Positions 6,184-16,361 are shown, numbered from the stretch's first letter. The stretch is DNA of 18,603 nt from an uncultured Cellulosilyticum sp. (GCA_934725855.1 CAKVCL010000043.1:1-18603), one strand, 5' to 3'. The notes: generated by a model not told the origin, from the letters alone. Numbers and translations: made by a program.

Positions 6184-8412
6184 ATGTTTGAACAATGGAA
6201 TGGTTTTAAAACTGGTATTTGGTCAAAAGAAGTTAATACAAGAGACTTCATTCAATTAAACTACACACCATATGATGGAGATGAGTCTTTCTTAGCTGGA
6301 CCAACAGATGCTACTACAAAATTATGGGCACAAGTTCGTGAACTTATGGATGAAGAACTTAAAAATGGTATCTTAGATGCTGAAACAAAAGTTCCTTCTT
6401 CTCTTACATCTCATGATGCTGGTTACTTAAACAAAGACCTCGAAACAATCGTTGGTCTTCAATCAGACAAACCATTAAAAAGAAATATTATGCCAAACGG
6501 TGGTATCCGTACTGTAGAATTAGCACTTAATTCTTATGGTTACCAATTAGACCCACAAACAAAAGAAATCTTTACAAAATACCGCAAAACACACAATACA
6601 GCTGTATTCCAAGCTTACACAAAAGAAATGAGAGCTTGCCGTCATAGCCATATTATCACTGGTCTTCCAGATGCTTATGGTCGTGGACGTATCGTTGGTG
6701 ACTACCGTCGTGTTGCTTTATACGGTGTTGATTTCTTAATCGAAGAAAAAAATAAAGACAAAGAACAATTAGACGTATCTCCAATGACAGAAAAAGTAGT
6801 ACGTCAACGTGAAGAAGTTGCAGAACAAATTATCGCACTTCAAGATCTTAAAAAAATGGCTGCAAAATATGGCTTTGATATTTCTAAACCAGCTAGTGAT
6901 ATTAAAGAAGCTATCCAATGGTTATACTTTGGTTACCTTGGTGCTGTAAAACAACAAGATGGTGCTGCTATGTCAATTGGACGTAACACAACATTCCTTG
7001 ATATCTATGCTGAAAGAGATATTAAAGCTGGTAAATATACAGAACAACAAATCCAAGAATTCATTGATCACTTCGTAATGAAACTTCGTATGGTTCGTTT
7101 CCTTCGTATTCCTGAATACAATGAATTATTCTCTGGTGACCCTGCTTGGGTATCTGAAGCAATCGGTGGACTTGGCATTGATGGCCGTCACATGGTAACA
7201 AAAACTTCTTACCGTGTACTTCACACATTAATCAACCTTGGACCATCTCCAGAACCAAACTTAACAATTCTTTGGTCTCCAAGACTTCCAGAAAACTTCA
7301 AAAAATACTGTGCTGACATCTCTATCAAAACATCATCTATCCAATACGAAAATGATGAATTAATGAGATTCCACTATGGTGATGATTATACAGTAGCTTG
7401 CTGTGTATCTGCTATGAAAGTCGGCAAAGAAATGCAATTCTTTGGTGCTCGTGCTAACCTTGCTAAAACTTTACTTTACGCAATCAACGGTGGTCGTGAT
7501 GAAATGACAGGTGATCAAGTTGGTCCAAAATATCAACCTATTACATCTGAATACCTTGATTATGATGAAGTTATGGATAAATTCAATGATATGATGGATT
7601 GGCTTGCAAAAGTTTATGTTGATACATTAAACGTTATCCACTTTATGCATGATAAATATCACTATGAATCACTTGAAATGGCTCTTCATGATACCAATAT
7701 TGAACGTACATTTGCTACAGGTATTGCTGGTTTCTCAGTAGTAGTTGACTCACTTTCAGCTATTAAATACGCTAAAGTTAAATGTATCAGAGACGAATCT
7801 GGTCTTGTAACAGATTATGAAATTGAAGGTGAATACCCAGCATACGGTAACAATGATGACCGTGTAGACCAAATCGGTGTTGAACTTGTTCAAAACTTCA
7901 TGAACAAGATTAGAAAACATCATACATACAGAGATTCTATCCCAACAACATCAATCTTAACGATTACATCAAACGTTGTATATGGTAAGAAAACAGGTAA
8001 CACACCTGATGGACGTAAAGCCGGACAACCTCTTGCTCCAGGTGCTAACCCAATGCATGGTAGAGATGTAAAAGGTGCTGTAGCATCACTTTCTTCTGTC
8101 GCTAAACTTCCATACAGAGACTCATTAGATGGTATTTCTAACACATTCTCTATCATTCCAAGTGCTCTTGGTAAAACAGAAAATGAACGTGTTGATAACC
8201 TTTGTGGTCTTCTTGATGGATACTTCGTACAAAATCCACACCATGTAAACGTTAACGTTATGAAACGTGAAACATTGCTTGATGCTATGGATCACCCAGA
8301 AAAATATCCACAACTTACAATTCGTGTATCTGGTTACGCTGTTCGTTTCATCCGTTTAACAAGAGAACAACAACTTGATGTTATCAACAGAACATTCCAC
8401 GAACACTTCTAA
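6184..8412 (+). CDS. pflB: Pyruvate formate-lyase (formate C-acetyltransferase)
   Basis: Converts pyruvate and CoA to acetyl-CoA and formate in anaerobic fermentation using a glycyl radical. The protein has 742 residues, close to the 760 of the E. coli enzyme. The catalytic cysteine pair is Cys406-Cys407 in [20 protein letters not shown], and the radical glycine is Gly717 in RVSGYAVRF near the C-terminus, so both essential sites are intact. GGAGGATG lies just upstream of the ATG. Codon choice is strongly biased (nearly all GGT, CGT, TAC, TTC, AAC, ATC), more so than in its neighbours, which suggests very high expression. The dehydratase branch of the family is unlikely because of the Cys-Cys pair and overall similarity to PflB. 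It has its own promoter(s) and terminator, followed by its activase gene. Confidence 0.98.
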   Translation: MFEQWNGFKTGIWSKEVNTRDFIQLNYTPYDGDESFLAGPTDATTKLWAQVRELMDEELKNGILDAETKVPSSLTSHDAGYLNKDLETIVGLQSDKPLKRNIMPNGGIRTVELALNSYGYQLDPQTKEIFTKYRKTHNTAVFQAYTKEMRACRHSHIITGLPDAYGRGRIVGDYRRVALYGVDFLIEEKNKDKEQLDVSPMTEKVVRQREEVAEQIIALQDLKKMAAKYGFDISKPASDIKEAIQWLYFGYLGAVKQQDGAAMSIGRNTTFLDIYAERDIKAGKYTEQQIQEFIDHFVMKLRMVRFLRIPEYNELFSGDPAWVSEAIGGLGIDGRHMVTKTSYRVLHTLINLGPSPEPNLTILWSPRLPENFKKYCADISIKTSSIQYENDELMRFHYGDDYTVACCVSAMKVGKEMQFFGARANLAKTLLYAINGGRDEMTGDQVGPKYQPITSEYLDYDEVMDKFNDMMDWLAKVYVDTLNVIHFMHDKYHYESLEMALHDTNIERTFATGIAGFSVVVDSLSAIKYAKVKCIRDESGLVTDYEIEGEYPAYGNNDDRVDQIGVELVQNFMNKIRKHHTYRDSIPTTSILTITSNVVYGKKTGNTPDGRKAGQPLAPGANPMHGRDVKGAVASLSSVAKLPYRDSLDGISNTFSIIPSALGKTENERVDNLCGLLDGYFVQNPHHVNVNVMKRETLLDAMDHPEKYPQLTIRVSGYAVRFIRLTREQQLDVINRTFHEHF

Positions 8413-8470
8413 TTCATCAAAAAATAAATCATTTCAAACATGAATGGATATATAATTAAATAGCTTTTCC

Positions 8471-8506
8471 AATAAAGAGGATGTTTACATCCTCTTTATT
8501 TATCTT
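8471..8506 (+). terminator. Terminator-like hairpin between pflB and pflA
   Basis: Perfect 13-base arms AATAAAGAGGATG and CATCCTCTTTATT with a TTTA loop, followed by a weak T-rich tail (TATCTT). With a poor U-tract it may attenuate instead of fully stopping, letting some transcripts continue to pflA. Confidence 0.75.
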
Positions 8507-8563
8507 ATATAATAATACAGTAGTTATTTTATCCTATAATATATTTTTTAGGGGGAACTTGGC

Positions 8564-9292
8564 ATGAAAGGTAGAATTCACTCAATAGAAACTTGTGGTG
8601 CTGTAGATGGACCAGGACTTCGCTATATCGTCTTTACACAGGGGTGTGCCTTAAGATGTAAATACTGTCATAATCCTGATACTTGGAAAACAACTGACGG
8701 AAATGAAACCACAACAGAAGAACTTATTGAAGATATCGTCAAATACAAAAGCTTTATGGCAGCATCAAAGGGTGGTGTTACTGTAAGTGGTGGTGAACCA
8801 TTCCTCCAACCTGCTTTCTTAAAAGACTTACTTATGAAATGTAAAGAAGAAGGTCTTCATACTGCCGTTGATAGCTCTGGCTATGTAGATCTTAATGTAG
8901 CTGATCCAATTTTAGATTATACAGATCTTGTTCTTTTAGATATTAAATCTTATAACAAAGAAGTTTTTAAATCATTAACAGGTGTTCCTCTTGATCGTAC
9001 ACTTGCTTTTGCTAAACATCTTGAAAAACGAGGTATTCCTATTTGGTTACGCTATGTATTTGTACCTAACTTAACAGATAATCCTGATGATATTGAAGGA
9101 TTAGCACAATTTTTAACCACACTTAATAATGTTCAGCGTATAGATATCCTTCCATTCCATAAAATGGGTGAATATAAATGGGCTCAACTCGGATATGATT
9201 ATTCATTAACCGATACAAAAGAACCTTCTGTTGAAGCCACTAATGCTGCAGCAGATATTTTCAGAAAATATAACTTGCCTATTGTTTGTTAG
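8564..9292 (+). CDS. pflA: Pyruvate formate-lyase activating enzyme (radical SAM)
   Basis: Uses S-adenosylmethionine and a [4Fe-4S] cluster to abstract hydrogen from the PflB glycine. The 242-residue protein has the radical SAM motif CALRCKYC with Cys28, Cys32 and Cys35, the typical N-terminal SIETCGAVDGPGLR, and the SAM-binding VSGGEP segment. The C-terminal half with YVFVPNLTDN and DILPFHKMGEYKW is characteristic of PflA and distinguishes it from larger activases with extra ferredoxin domains. A run of six Gs forms the ribosome site before the ATG. It lies 151 bases after pflB behind a hairpin; a TATAAT at 8535-8540 could serve a separate promoter, but I see no good -35. Confidence 0.96.
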   Translation: MKGRIHSIETCGAVDGPGLRYIVFTQGCALRCKYCHNPDTWKTTDGNETTTEELIEDIVKYKSFMAASKGGVTVSGGEPFLQPAFLKDLLMKCKEEGLHTAVDSSGYVDLNVADPILDYTDLVLLDIKSYNKEVFKSLTGVPLDRTLAFAKHLEKRGIPIWLRYVFVPNLTDNPDDIEGLAQFLTTLNNVQRIDILPFHKMGEYKWAQLGYDYSLTDTKEPSVEATNAAADIFRKYNLPIVC

Positions 9293-9296
9293 GTAT

Positions 9297-9331
9297 AAAA
9301 AAAGCGCATCTTATATAGATACGCTTTTTTT
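9297..9331. terminator. Bidirectional terminator between pflA and the MerR-like gene
   Basis: Arms AAAAAAAGCGCATCT and AGATACGCTTTTTTT (one mismatch) between convergent genes, with runs of seven A/T on both sides. Its right end overlaps the stop codon of the minus-strand gene. Confidence 0.88.
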
Positions 9332-9989
9332 ATATAGGTGCAGATTCATTTTTCTCTTTAAATAGTCGACTCCAAAATGAAGACTTTTCTTTTTTGGGAA
9401 CCTCCTGAACTTGAGCTTCGCTCATTTCCTTACGCATACGTTGAACTTCCCGCATCGTTTCATCCAACTTCTTATAATACTCTCTATTCTTCTCTTCTTG
9501 CTCTTCTTGCATTTGAATTACTTTCTCTTCTACAGCACAATCCACTTCTTGCTTAATGGTCTGCTTCATCTCAACTTTTGATTGTTCATTACACTCTGTA
9601 AGAGCTTGTTTAAACATTTCCTTCATCATACTTGAAAACTGTTTTACTTTCTCATCCTCTGCATTAGTAATATCCACTTCTACTAAAGATGGTTTATTCG
9701 TAGGCGTTACTACTGCTACATTCATACTACTGAGTTGCTCATAAGTTTCTTTTATTTCTTCATTACCATCATGAACGATCGATTCTATTGCTTTGAGCTG
9801 TAATCCTTGCTCTCTCATTTCTTGAATCTTTCTAAATCTCTCAACGTCTTCTAGCGTATATACCCTGTGTCCTTTACTATTGCGGCGTATCTCTAGATGT
9901 AATTCCTTTTCATAAAATCTAAGTACATAGGCTTCTGTTTCTAGCATCTCTGCTACATCTTTTACTGTTAAAAAGTCTTTCTCTTGCAC
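9330..9989 (-). CDS. MerR-family DNA-binding protein with C-terminal coiled coil
   Basis: A 219-residue protein. Residues about 5-75 form a MerR-type winged helix (FLTVKDVAEMLETEAYVLRF, then RRNSKGHRVYTLEDVERF). Residues about 110-195 are rich in Glu, Lys, Gln and Met and look like a long coiled coil, followed by a basic, aromatic patch (KKEKSSFWSRLFKE) at the end. No metal- or drug-binding domain is visible, so it is unlike classical MerR sensors. The layout recalls RacA-type or phage-like DNA-anchoring proteins; the hydrophobic/basic tail could touch a membrane, but that is speculation. Translation starts at a GTG: an in-frame TGA nine bases upstream excludes a longer start, and GGGGTGAG serves as the ribosome site. 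Confidence 0.75.
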   Translation of the reverse strand: MQEKDFLTVKDVAEMLETEAYVLRFYEKELHLEIRRNSKGHRVYTLEDVERFRKIQEMREQGLQLKAIESIVHDGNEEIKETYEQLSSMNVAVVTPTNKPSLVEVDITNAEDEKVKQFSSMMKEMFKQALTECNEQSKVEMKQTIKQEVDCAVEEKVIQMQEEQEEKNREYYKKLDETMREVQRMRKEMSEAQVQEVPKKEKSSFWSRLFKEKNESAPI

Positions 9990-10103
9990 TTTATCTCACC
10001 CCATCATTTGTAGCTTTTAGAATAATTATACCACTTTTTTCCATTATTTCAATAATATTTTTATTTAGAATAATAATCCAATAATTATCAAAATAAAATC
10101 AAA

Positions 10104-10150
10104 AAGCAGCTATAAGTAAGTCTTCAAAATAAACTTGCTTATAACTGCTT
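10104..10150 (-). terminator. Terminator after dnaB
   Basis: Eighteen-base arms starting AAGCAG and ending CTGCTT, with one wobble and one mismatch, around an 11-base loop. On the minus strand they are followed by TTTTTGATTTTATTTT, immediately after the dnaB stop codon. Confidence 0.8.
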
Positions 10151-10152
10151 AG

Positions 10153-11481
10153 TTAATGCTGCATATTTGCAAACTTTGTATACTGTCCTAACCAAACTAG
10201 TTCTACAGTGCCTGTTGGACCATTTCTTTGTTTAGCAATAATAACTTCACCTACATTTTTCTTATCTGTATCTGGATGATAATATTCATCTCGATAAAGG
10301 AACATCACCACGTCAGCATCTTGCTCAATTGCCCCAGATTCACGTAAATCGGAAAGCATAGGTCTATGATCTTGTCTTTGTTCACACGCACGTGAAAGCT
10401 GAGATAAGGCAATAACAGGGGCATTCATTTCTCTTGCTAAAGCCTTTAATGAACGTGATATATCTGAAATTTCTTGTTGCCTTGATGAACCATCCCCTAC
10501 ACCACTCATCAATTGTAAATAATCAATCATGATTAGATCAAGGCCTTTTTCCATCTTAAGCCGCCTACATTTGGCACGCATATCCATTACGTTAATCCCT
10601 GGCGTGTCATCAATATAAATGCGTGAGTTTGTAATATTTGGGATACTTTGAGCAATTCTGTCCCAGTCATCTTTTTCAAGCATCCCTGTTCTCGCTTTTT
10701 GTGAATCAACCATTGCCTCAGCACAAAGCATACGACTTACTAATTGATCCTTAGACATTTCTAGGCTAAATACAGCTACACTCTTCTTATTCTTAATACC
10801 TGCTGTTTGAATAATATTAAGTGAGAAAGCTGTTTTACCCATTGAAGGCCTAGCAGCTACCAAAATAAGGTCTGAAGGTTGAAGTCCTGCTGTTCTCTGG
10901 TCCAGGTCAATAAACCCAGTTTCAATTCCCGTAATCCCACCTTTACTTTTATGAGCTTCTTCAATTTTCTCGATAGAGGTTAATATAATTTCATCGATTC
11001 CAGTAAAGTCATCTGTTTTCTTATTTTGTAAAACATCAAAAATAGACTTCTCCGCAAAATTCATAATATTGTCTAAAGGCTCCTCACCTTCATAGCTTTT
11101 TGCAGAAATGTCAGTACTTACTTTAATCAATTTTCTTAATGTAGCTTTTTCTTGTACAATCTTTGCATATTGTTTAATATGCGCAGAAGTAGGCACTGAA
11201 TTAGCAAGCTCTACTAAATAACTTAAGCCACCTACTTGATCCAATACCCCATTTTGTACAAGCCTATCTTGTATTGTAACTAAGTCAATAGGATTACCTG
11301 TTGTATAAAGCTCCATAATAGCTGCAAATATTTGCCCATGATCTGGTCTGTAAAAATCACTGGTAATTAAAATTTCACTGGCTACAATGACGGCATCATG
11401 ATCCATAATCATTGAGCCTAAAACAGATTGTTCTGCTTCAATGCTATGCGGAGGAATCCTCATATTTTTAATTTCTTCCAT
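10153..11481 (-). CDS. dnaB: Replicative DNA helicase
   Basis: The hexameric 5'-3' helicase of the replication fork (DnaC in Bacillus nomenclature). 442 residues, standard length, no intein. The N-terminal DnaB domain spans about residues 9-110 (PPHSIEAEQSVLGSMI), a linker follows, and the RecA-like ATPase domain starts near 180. Walker A is ARPSMGKTA (Lys216-Thr217), Walker B is LIMIDYLQLM (Asp320), and the conserved LSRACEQR and ESGAIEQDADVV segments are present. The ATG is preceded by AAAGGAGGG. It lies downstream of rplI, the usual Firmicutes order, separated by 93 bases containing a GC-containing hairpin; it ends the yybS-gdpP-rplI-dnaB group. Confidence 0.98.
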   Translation of the reverse strand: MEEIKNMRIPPHSIEAEQSVLGSMIMDHDAVIVASEILITSDFYRPDHGQIFAAIMELYTTGNPIDLVTIQDRLVQNGVLDQVGGLSYLVELANSVPTSAHIKQYAKIVQEKATLRKLIKVSTDISAKSYEGEEPLDNIMNFAEKSIFDVLQNKKTDDFTGIDEIILTSIEKIEEAHKSKGGITGIETGFIDLDQRTAGLQPSDLILVAARPSMGKTAFSLNIIQTAGIKNKKSVAVFSLEMSKDQLVSRMLCAEAMVDSQKARTGMLEKDDWDRIAQSIPNITNSRIYIDDTPGINVMDMRAKCRRLKMEKGLDLIMIDYLQLMSGVGDGSSRQQEISDISRSLKALAREMNAPVIALSQLSRACEQRQDHRPMLSDLRESGAIEQDADVVMFLYRDEYYHPDTDKKNVGEVIIAKQRNGPTGTVELVWLGQYTKFANMQH

Positions 11482-11523
11482 AGAGATTTTTCCCTCCTTT
11501 TACTAGTTGTTTCTCTATAGATT

Positions 11524-11554
11524 AAGGGGCTGTTGTACTAGTCAACAGCTCCTT
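11524..11554 (-). other. Hairpin in the rplI-dnaB intercistronic region
   Basis: Arms AAGGAGCTGTTG and CAACAGCCCCTT (minus strand, one G-U) around ACTAGTA. There is no T-tract after it on the minus strand, so it is not a normal terminator. It may be an attenuator or an mRNA processing/stability element that sets the L9 to DnaB ratio. Confidence 0.55.
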
Positions 11555-11574
11555 AAAATAAGGTATATGAAATT

Positions 11575-12021
11575 TTAAGCGCCTACAACAAAAACTGAAA
11601 CGGTTGCTGTCACATTTGGATGTAATTTAATCGCTACTTTTTGCCCACCTAAGCCTTTGATTGCTTCTTTTAATTGAATTTTCTTTTTATCAATTTTTAC
11701 ATTAAATTGTTTTTGAATTTCTTCAGCAATTTCCTTTGAAGTGACAGAACCAAATACTTTTCCGCCTTCACCTGTTTTTACTGCTAGCTTGATTTCTTTA
11801 TCATTTATTGCCTGGGCAATACGATTTGCTTCATCTAATTCATTTTGTTTACGTTTATCTTCAGCTTTTTGTTCTAACTTTCTATTATTAAGATTTACAG
11901 CATTTGCTTCAACAGCTAATCCTTTTGGAAATAAAGCATTACGTGCATAACCATCTTTAACTTCTAATAAATCCCCTTTTTTACCTACTTTTTTGACATC
12001 TTGTGTTAAAATTACTTTCAT
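11575..12021 (-). CDS. rplI: Ribosomal protein L9
   Basis: 148 residues, the normal L9 length. The N-terminal domain [36 protein letters not shown] is the L9 signature; a long charged helix (about residues 45-75) connects to the C-terminal rRNA-binding domain containing [17 protein letters not shown]9 binds 23S rRNA domain V and extends from the large subunit. Its ATG overlaps the gdpP TGA stop (ATGA), and its AAGGAG ribosome site lies inside the last gdpP codons, so translation is probably coupled. Confidence 0.98.
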   Translation of the reverse strand: MKVILTQDVKKVGKKGDLLEVKDGYARNALFPKGLAVEANAVNLNNRKLEQKAEDKRKQNELDEANRIAQAINDKEIKLAVKTGEGGKVFGSVTSKEIAEEIQKQFNVKIDKKKIQLKEAIKGLGGQKVAIKLHPNVTATVSVFVVGA

Positions 12022-14021
12022 TTTGATTCTCCTTCCTCAAAATAGAGGGCTATAGCCTCTTTTAGTTTTTGCTTTGCTATATCAATAGTCACATCTTTGA
12101 GTTGTGCACCCGCTATACCTAAGTGACCTCCACCTCCAAGAAGCTCCATGATACGTTGTACATTAATATCCCCTAGTGCTCTTGCACTTATATAAATACA
12201 GTCTTCCACTTCTGAGAGAACAAAAGAAGCCTTAATGCCTTTAATGTTTAATAATTCATCAGCCACTTGTGCTGCAAGGACTGTAATATGTTCTACATCT
12301 CCCTTTACAACCGATATAGCCATATTCTCATTCCATACATCTGTTGTTTGAATGGCACGGGCTCTTGCCCTATAAGAGCTCATATCATTTTGAAAGAACA
12401 TTCTAACCCTTGTGCTATCAGCTCCACTTCGTCTTAAGAAAGCAGCTGCTTCAAAGGTTCTAACACCTGCTTTAAAAACAAAGTTCTTTGTATCTACTGT
12501 AATTCCTGCAAGTAGAGCGTCTGCCTCCACTGGATTTAGCTTAATCTTTTCACTTAAATAATTTAAAATTTCAGCAATCATCTCACAAGTAGATGAAATA
12601 AATGGTTCTAAATAACTAAGTACTGCTTCTTCAATATAATCAGTACTCTTTCGATGATGATCAAATACGACTATCTTCTCACATAATCCTAAAAGTTCTG
12701 GCTCCTCCACATAACTTCTCCTATGCGTATCAACTACAACTAGCAGTGTATCCTTATCTATTTCTCTGCTTGCATCTTCTGGTGTAATAAATAAATCATC
12801 GTATTCTTTAGAAGTAATTATTCTATCATACAGTCCCTGAATTGCAAAGGTTGGCTCCCTTAAAACAACTTGAGCTTTTTTACCCATTAATGCGGCACCA
12901 CGATAAACCCCCATTGCGGCTCCAAGACAGTCCATATCTATATTCTTATGCCCCATAATAATTACCTTATCAGCTTCATGAAGTAGTTCTTTAAAAGCAT
13001 AAGCTTTAATTCTTACTTTTACTCTTGCACTCTTTTCCACTTCTTTTGTTTTTCCACCATAAAAGGTATATTTATCATTATGCTTAATGATCGCTTGATC
13101 ACCACCACGTCCTTGAGCTAAATCAAAAGCCACTCTAGCATCTTCTTTTGAACTAACGAGTGCTTTTTTATTGTTACCAATTCCTATACTGATAGTTACA
13201 GGTAATTCATTTCCTACTTGAATGTTACGTACTTCATCTAATATATCAAACTTCGTTTCCTCCATTTTGACGAGTTCTCTATAGGTCATAATAAGCATAT
13301 ACTTATCTCGTTCCATACGTACAACAACAACTTCTCTTTCCTTAAACCATAAATTAATCTTCCGATCAATAATAGCAAGAAGCATTGGTCTTCTTACTTC
13401 TTCAATACTATGACTAATCTCATCAATATTATCAATACAAAGGTAGCCGATGATGGTCTTTTCATCTTTAATCTGTAGTGCCAAATTTTCTTTTTCTGTA
13501 CAGTCCACGAAATATAATGCAAATTGTTTGACATTGTGATCTCTTGTGAATGCTTCTAACATCACCTCATAAGTCTTGCTTCCCACTGAAATTTTCTTTT
13601 GAATTGGCTCTTTTTCTAGCATCCATTCGCCAATTTTGGCTTCTTGAAAAATGCTTTTTATGTTTTTACCTATAATATTCTTTTCTTTAAGTACATTTTG
13701 AAAAGCTTTATTACACCACTTGATATTTCCAACTTCCTCCACAATTACAACAGGTAGTGGCACATTTACAAACATGCTATCTTTAATACTTGCAATACTC
13801 TCTATTTCTTCCTCGATTTCATGTTTAACATAAACTTCAAGCTGCTTCTCACCCCATAAACTTACAGCTAACAGTATCCCATAGATCAGTATCGAAATGA
13901 TACTTGGCACAAAATTAGAGTCGCTGAGACATTGTATGATTATGCCTACTACTAATAAAACTTGGCATCCATGAAAGAGGAACTTGGCATAAGAAAACTT
14001 CTTTGTTAAGTTAATTTTCAT
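12018..14021 (-). CDS. gdpP: c-di-AMP phosphodiesterase GdpP (GGDEF-like/DHH)
   Basis: Membrane enzyme that hydrolyses cyclic di-AMP. 667 residues from the ATG at 14021. In order: two N-terminal membrane helices (about 15-30 and 37-55), a degenerate PAS domain (about 80-175), a divergent GGDEF-like domain without the GGDEF motif (about 185-315), and the catalytic DHH/DHHA1 part (about 350-660). The latter shows GHKNIDMD (His358, Asp362, Asp364), VVDTH (Asp431), DHH at 454-456, ITVD (Asp510) and GGGGH (629-633), so catalysis should be intact. An in-frame TTG at 14039 abutting the upstream stop was rejected because AGAAAGGA lies properly placed before the ATG. It sits between yybS and rplI, as in Bacillus. 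Confidence 0.95.
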   Translation of the reverse strand: MKINLTKKFSYAKFLFHGCQVLLVVGIIIQCLSDSNFVPSIISILIYGILLAVSLWGEKQLEVYVKHEIEEEIESIASIKDSMFVNVPLPVVIVEEVGNIKWCNKAFQNVLKEKNIIGKNIKSIFQEAKIGEWMLEKEPIQKKISVGSKTYEVMLEAFTRDHNVKQFALYFVDCTEKENLALQIKDEKTIIGYLCIDNIDEISHSIEEVRRPMLLAIIDRKINLWFKEREVVVVRMERDKYMLIMTYRELVKMEETKFDILDEVRNIQVGNELPVTISIGIGNNKKALVSSKEDARVAFDLAQGRGGDQAIIKHNDKYTFYGGKTKEVEKSARVKVRIKAYAFKELLHEADKVIIMGHKNIDMDCLGAAMGVYRGAALMGKKAQVVLREPTFAIQGLYDRIITSKEYDDLFITPEDASREIDKDTLLVVVDTHRRSYVEEPELLGLCEKIVVFDHHRKSTDYIEEAVLSYLEPFISSTCEMIAEILNYLSEKIKLNPVEADALLAGITVDTKNFVFKAGVRTFEAAAFLRRSGADSTRVRMFFQNDMSSYRARARAIQTTDVWNENMAISVVKGDVEHITVLAAQVADELLNIKGIKASFVLSEVEDCIYISARALGDINVQRIMELLGGGGHLGIAGAQLKDVTIDIAKQKLKEAIALYFEEGESK

Positions 14022-14039
14022 TTTCTTTTCCTTTCTCAA

Positions 14040-15014
14040 CTATACAACAATCTCTACTTTTCGATAGTTAAATATGGCATCAAGGCATCCATAGAATAAT
14101 AATACATCTGGCCATATCATAAATAAAGTCGCAACTCCAATATAACCTAATACCCTTATCCCTGTTTTCTTTGCATAACATTTTAATAATGCAATCAAAC
14201 TAAGTATTCCCGCTATTTGTAATAAACTTGCTAAAAAGGCAATAATATTAAGTGCAAGAAGTGTTAATGTATCTGAAGTGCTATTAACATCTGTCACCAC
14301 CATACAAATAACAAGCAGTAAAACTGCTACTTTAGAAATTCTATATTCTAATATCTGTTTTGTGCTAGGTAATGTTTTATTTTTTCGTCTTGCTATTATA
14401 TTTATTAGGAATACAGAAATTGCAAATCCCATCATAACTTGTGAAACAATAATGGTTCCATAAAATTTCTTTAAAACTAATATAATTGTGTCAACAGACT
14501 GGCTCATCTGGGCTGGTGTAATTTGCATGCTGGCATTAACCCCTGCACTTAATTGATCCATCGTTTCAAACATTGACTTAAATTCACTCGCTAATAAGTC
14601 TAAGGTTGTACAATATTGCGCCTCATAATCAAAGCCTAACTGCTTGACTAGTGCCAAAAAACAAAATACAACTGTCGCTAAAATAAGACCACCATTCATA
14701 ATAATATTAGGTAATGGTAATTCTCGTTTATATAAAACTAAAATAATATAAGCTGGTATGACAACACTTACTGCATAAATAAGTACCCCTATAAGGCTAT
14801 GTGTCATGAGATAAACTACCACACTTACTGCTACATGAAAAATAACTTGCAGCTGTAAAGTCACTTTATTTCTCATACAATATAAAGCAAATGGTACTGC
14901 AACAATAGGCAATAGTACAATTTCAATTTGACTAAAAGTACCTAGTGCACTAAGTAAAATGTAAATAACCATTATCCCAATGAGTTTCATTACATTTTTC
15001 TTATCTTGTTCCAT
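14040..15014 (-). CDS. yybS: DUF2232 / YybS-like membrane protein
   Basis: 324 residues with about eight strongly hydrophobic segments separated by short loops; it starts with a short charged N-terminus and the mid-region holds an extracellular-looking stretch near residues 120-170. Position directly upstream of gdpP with almost no gap, and overall hydropathy, fit the DUF2232 family (YybS), whose function is not established; some members resemble ECF-type transporter substrate subunits. I chose the ATG at 15014 with GGAGG nine bases upstream over the TTG codon just before it. No good -35/-10 pair stands out upstream, though several TATAAT-like boxes lie at 15060-15085. Confidence 0.8.
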   Translation of the reverse strand: MEQDKKNVMKLIGIMVIYILLSALGTFSQIEIVLLPIVAVPFALYCMRNKVTLQLQVIFHVAVSVVVYLMTHSLIGVLIYAVSVVIPAYIILVLYKRELPLPNIIMNGGLILATVVFCFLALVKQLGFDYEAQYCTTLDLLASEFKSMFETMDQLSAGVNASMQITPAQMSQSVDTIILVLKKFYGTIIVSQVMMGFAISVFLINIIARRKNKTLPSTKQILEYRISKVAVLLLVICMVVTDVNSTSDTLTLLALNIIAFLASLLQIAGILSLIALLKCYAKKTGIRVLGYIGVATLFMIWPDVLLFYGCLDAIFNYRKVEIVV

Positions 15015-15201
15015 CAAAATATGCCTCCTCTACATTACTTAGTCACTATCATTTGACATTATATTATTATATCATATAATCCCTGCTTAATTCTAGTCCT
15101 ACTCTTTTACTCTCTAAAGTTTTACCTCTTTTATAGTGTTAGTTTAGATACCCTATAAAAATATTATATATACTTTTCCATTAATCAATCTATAAATAAT
15201 T

Positions 15202-15258
15202 TATCTAAGAAAGTTCTAATTTCTTAGATAATAAAAAAAGCCACTGCCTAGGCAGTGG
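15202..15258 (-). terminator. Terminator of the rpsF-ssb-rpsR operon, with a second hairpin behind it
   Basis: A perfect 18-base palindrome, CCACTGCCTAGGCAGTGG (15241-15258), is followed on the minus strand by CTTTTTTTATTA. Just beyond lies a second perfect hairpin with arms TATCTAAGAAA and TTTCTTAGATA (15202-15230). The remainder of the 296-base interval 15015-15310 is AT-rich and shows no gene. Confidence 0.88.
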
Positions 15259-15310
15259 GTGTGCATATTGGTGTGTGCTTATTTCTCTCTATAAGTTAAA
15301 ACGATCAAAA

Positions 15311-15544
15311 TTAATCTTGTGTATATGGTAAAAGTGCAATGTGTCTTGCACGTTTAATAGCAACTGTAAGTTTACGTTGTGCTTTTGCTGAGTTACCAGT
15401 GATTCTTCTTGGAAGAATTTTACCTCTTTCAGAGATAAATTTCTTTAAAGTATTAACATCTTTATAATTAATTTTTTTGATGTTATCACCAGCAAATTGG
15501 TTAATTTTACGTCTTCTACGGTTATGTCTTTTTTGCATTGCCAT
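15311..15544 (-). CDS. rpsR: Ribosomal protein S18
   Basis: 77 residues from the ATG at 15544, typical for S18. The sequence [17 protein letters not shown]..., a central [24 protein letters not shown] and the end ARHIALLPY are family hallmarks. S18 pairs with S6 on the platform of the 30S subunit. AAGGAGGG precedes the ATG; an in-frame upstream ATG at 15574 lacks a ribosome site of this quality. The motif CxxC found in zinc-binding S18 forms is absent, so this is a C-minus form. Last gene of the rpsF operon. Confidence 0.97.
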   Translation of the reverse strand: MAMQKRHNRRRRKINQFAGDNIKKINYKDVNTLKKFISERGKILPRRITGNSAKAQRKLTVAIKRARHIALLPYTQD

Positions 15545-15586
15545 TGTGTTTTCCCTCCTTTTATTAATGTTCATCTTAATGATTCA

Positions 15587-16033
15587 TTAAAATGGTAAAT
15601 CGTCATCTTCCTCGAAGTTTGTAGGTGTAAACCCACTTGCGGAATTTCCTGAAGAAGGACTTGGTGTTGGCACACTTGTTGGTGCATCCATAGGACCACG
15701 GGCTTCAAATGAAGATTTACTTTCTGCAAAGTGTTGCTCTTCTGCCACCACATCTACTGATGTGTGCTTTACTTTTTGTTGATCTTCCCAAGTATTCACT
15801 TGAAGTCTACCAACAATAGCCACCATTTGGCCTTTTTTGAAATATTTTTCTGCAAACTCACCGGCTTTTCCAAATGCAACAATATTAAAAAAGTCAACAT
15901 CTTGTTCACCAGGTTTTACAAAACTTCTTCTGACAGCAAGTCCATATCTTGCAACTGCAACAGGATTGGCTGATTGTGAATAACGTACTTCAGGATCTCT
16001 TGTGAGACGTCCCATTAATATAACTTTATTCAT
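15587..16033 (-). CDS. ssb: Single-stranded DNA-binding protein (main, operon copy)
   Basis: 148 residues. The OB-fold is at about 1-105 (MNKVILMGRLTRDPEVRY, FFNIVAFGKAGEFAEKYFKKGQ, VGRLQVNTWED), then a Pro/Ser-rich flexible linker, and the acidic tip EEDDDLPF that recruits replication and repair partners. It lies between rpsF (27 bases) and rpsR (42 bases), the standard arrangement for the essential Firmicutes SSB. The ribosome site AAGGGG precedes the ATG. Compare the second copy at 16525-16944, which lacks the canonical tip. Confidence 0.97.
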   Translation of the reverse strand: MNKVILMGRLTRDPEVRYSQSANPVAVARYGLAVRRSFVKPGEQDVDFFNIVAFGKAGEFAEKYFKKGQMVAIVGRLQVNTWEDQQKVKHTSVDVVAEEQHFAESKSSFEARGPMDAPTSVPTPSPSSGNSASGFTPTNFEEDDDLPF

Positions 16034-16060
16034 AATCTTACCCCTTTCTTCAGGTAATAA

Positions 16061-16351
16061 TTATTTATCTTCAAGAGATACGATTAAATAACGAAGAACT
16101 TGTTCCATAATACGAACTCTGCTTTCAATTTCAGCTGGAGCAGTTGCTTCTGCTTGGAATTGAATGAAATAGTAGAATCCTTCTCTTTGTTTATCGATTT
16201 CATAAGCAAGTTTTCTTTTGCCCCAATCGTCTACGTTTGTGATTTCCCCACCAAAACGTGTGATAAGTTCTTTCACTTTTTCAAGAGTAGCTACTTTTTC
16301 TTCTTCGCTTAATGTTGAGAATAACACAACTGATAATTCGTAATTTCTCAT
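16061..16351 (-). CDS. rpsF: Ribosomal protein S6
   Basis: 96 residues from the ATG at 16351, the normal S6 length. MRNYELSVVLFSTLSEEE, then ITNVDDWGKRKLAYEI and GFYYFIQFQA, and the C-terminal VRIMEQVLRYLIV are typical. A GTG three codons upstream falls inside the AAGGAGGTG ribosome site and is rejected. First gene of rpsF-ssb-rpsR, with its own promoter and a leader that can fold over the ribosome site. Confidence 0.97.
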   Translation of the reverse strand: MRNYELSVVLFSTLSEEEKVATLEKVKELITRFGGEITNVDDWGKRKLAYEIDKQREGFYYFIQFQAEATAPAEIESRVRIMEQVLRYLIVSLEDK

Positions 16352-16361
16352 TACTTGCACC

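Noticed and set aside
14022..14039. TTG start of gdpP at 14039, abutting the upstream stop
   Set aside because: The ATG six codons later has a well-spaced AGAAAGGA, which the TTG lacks.
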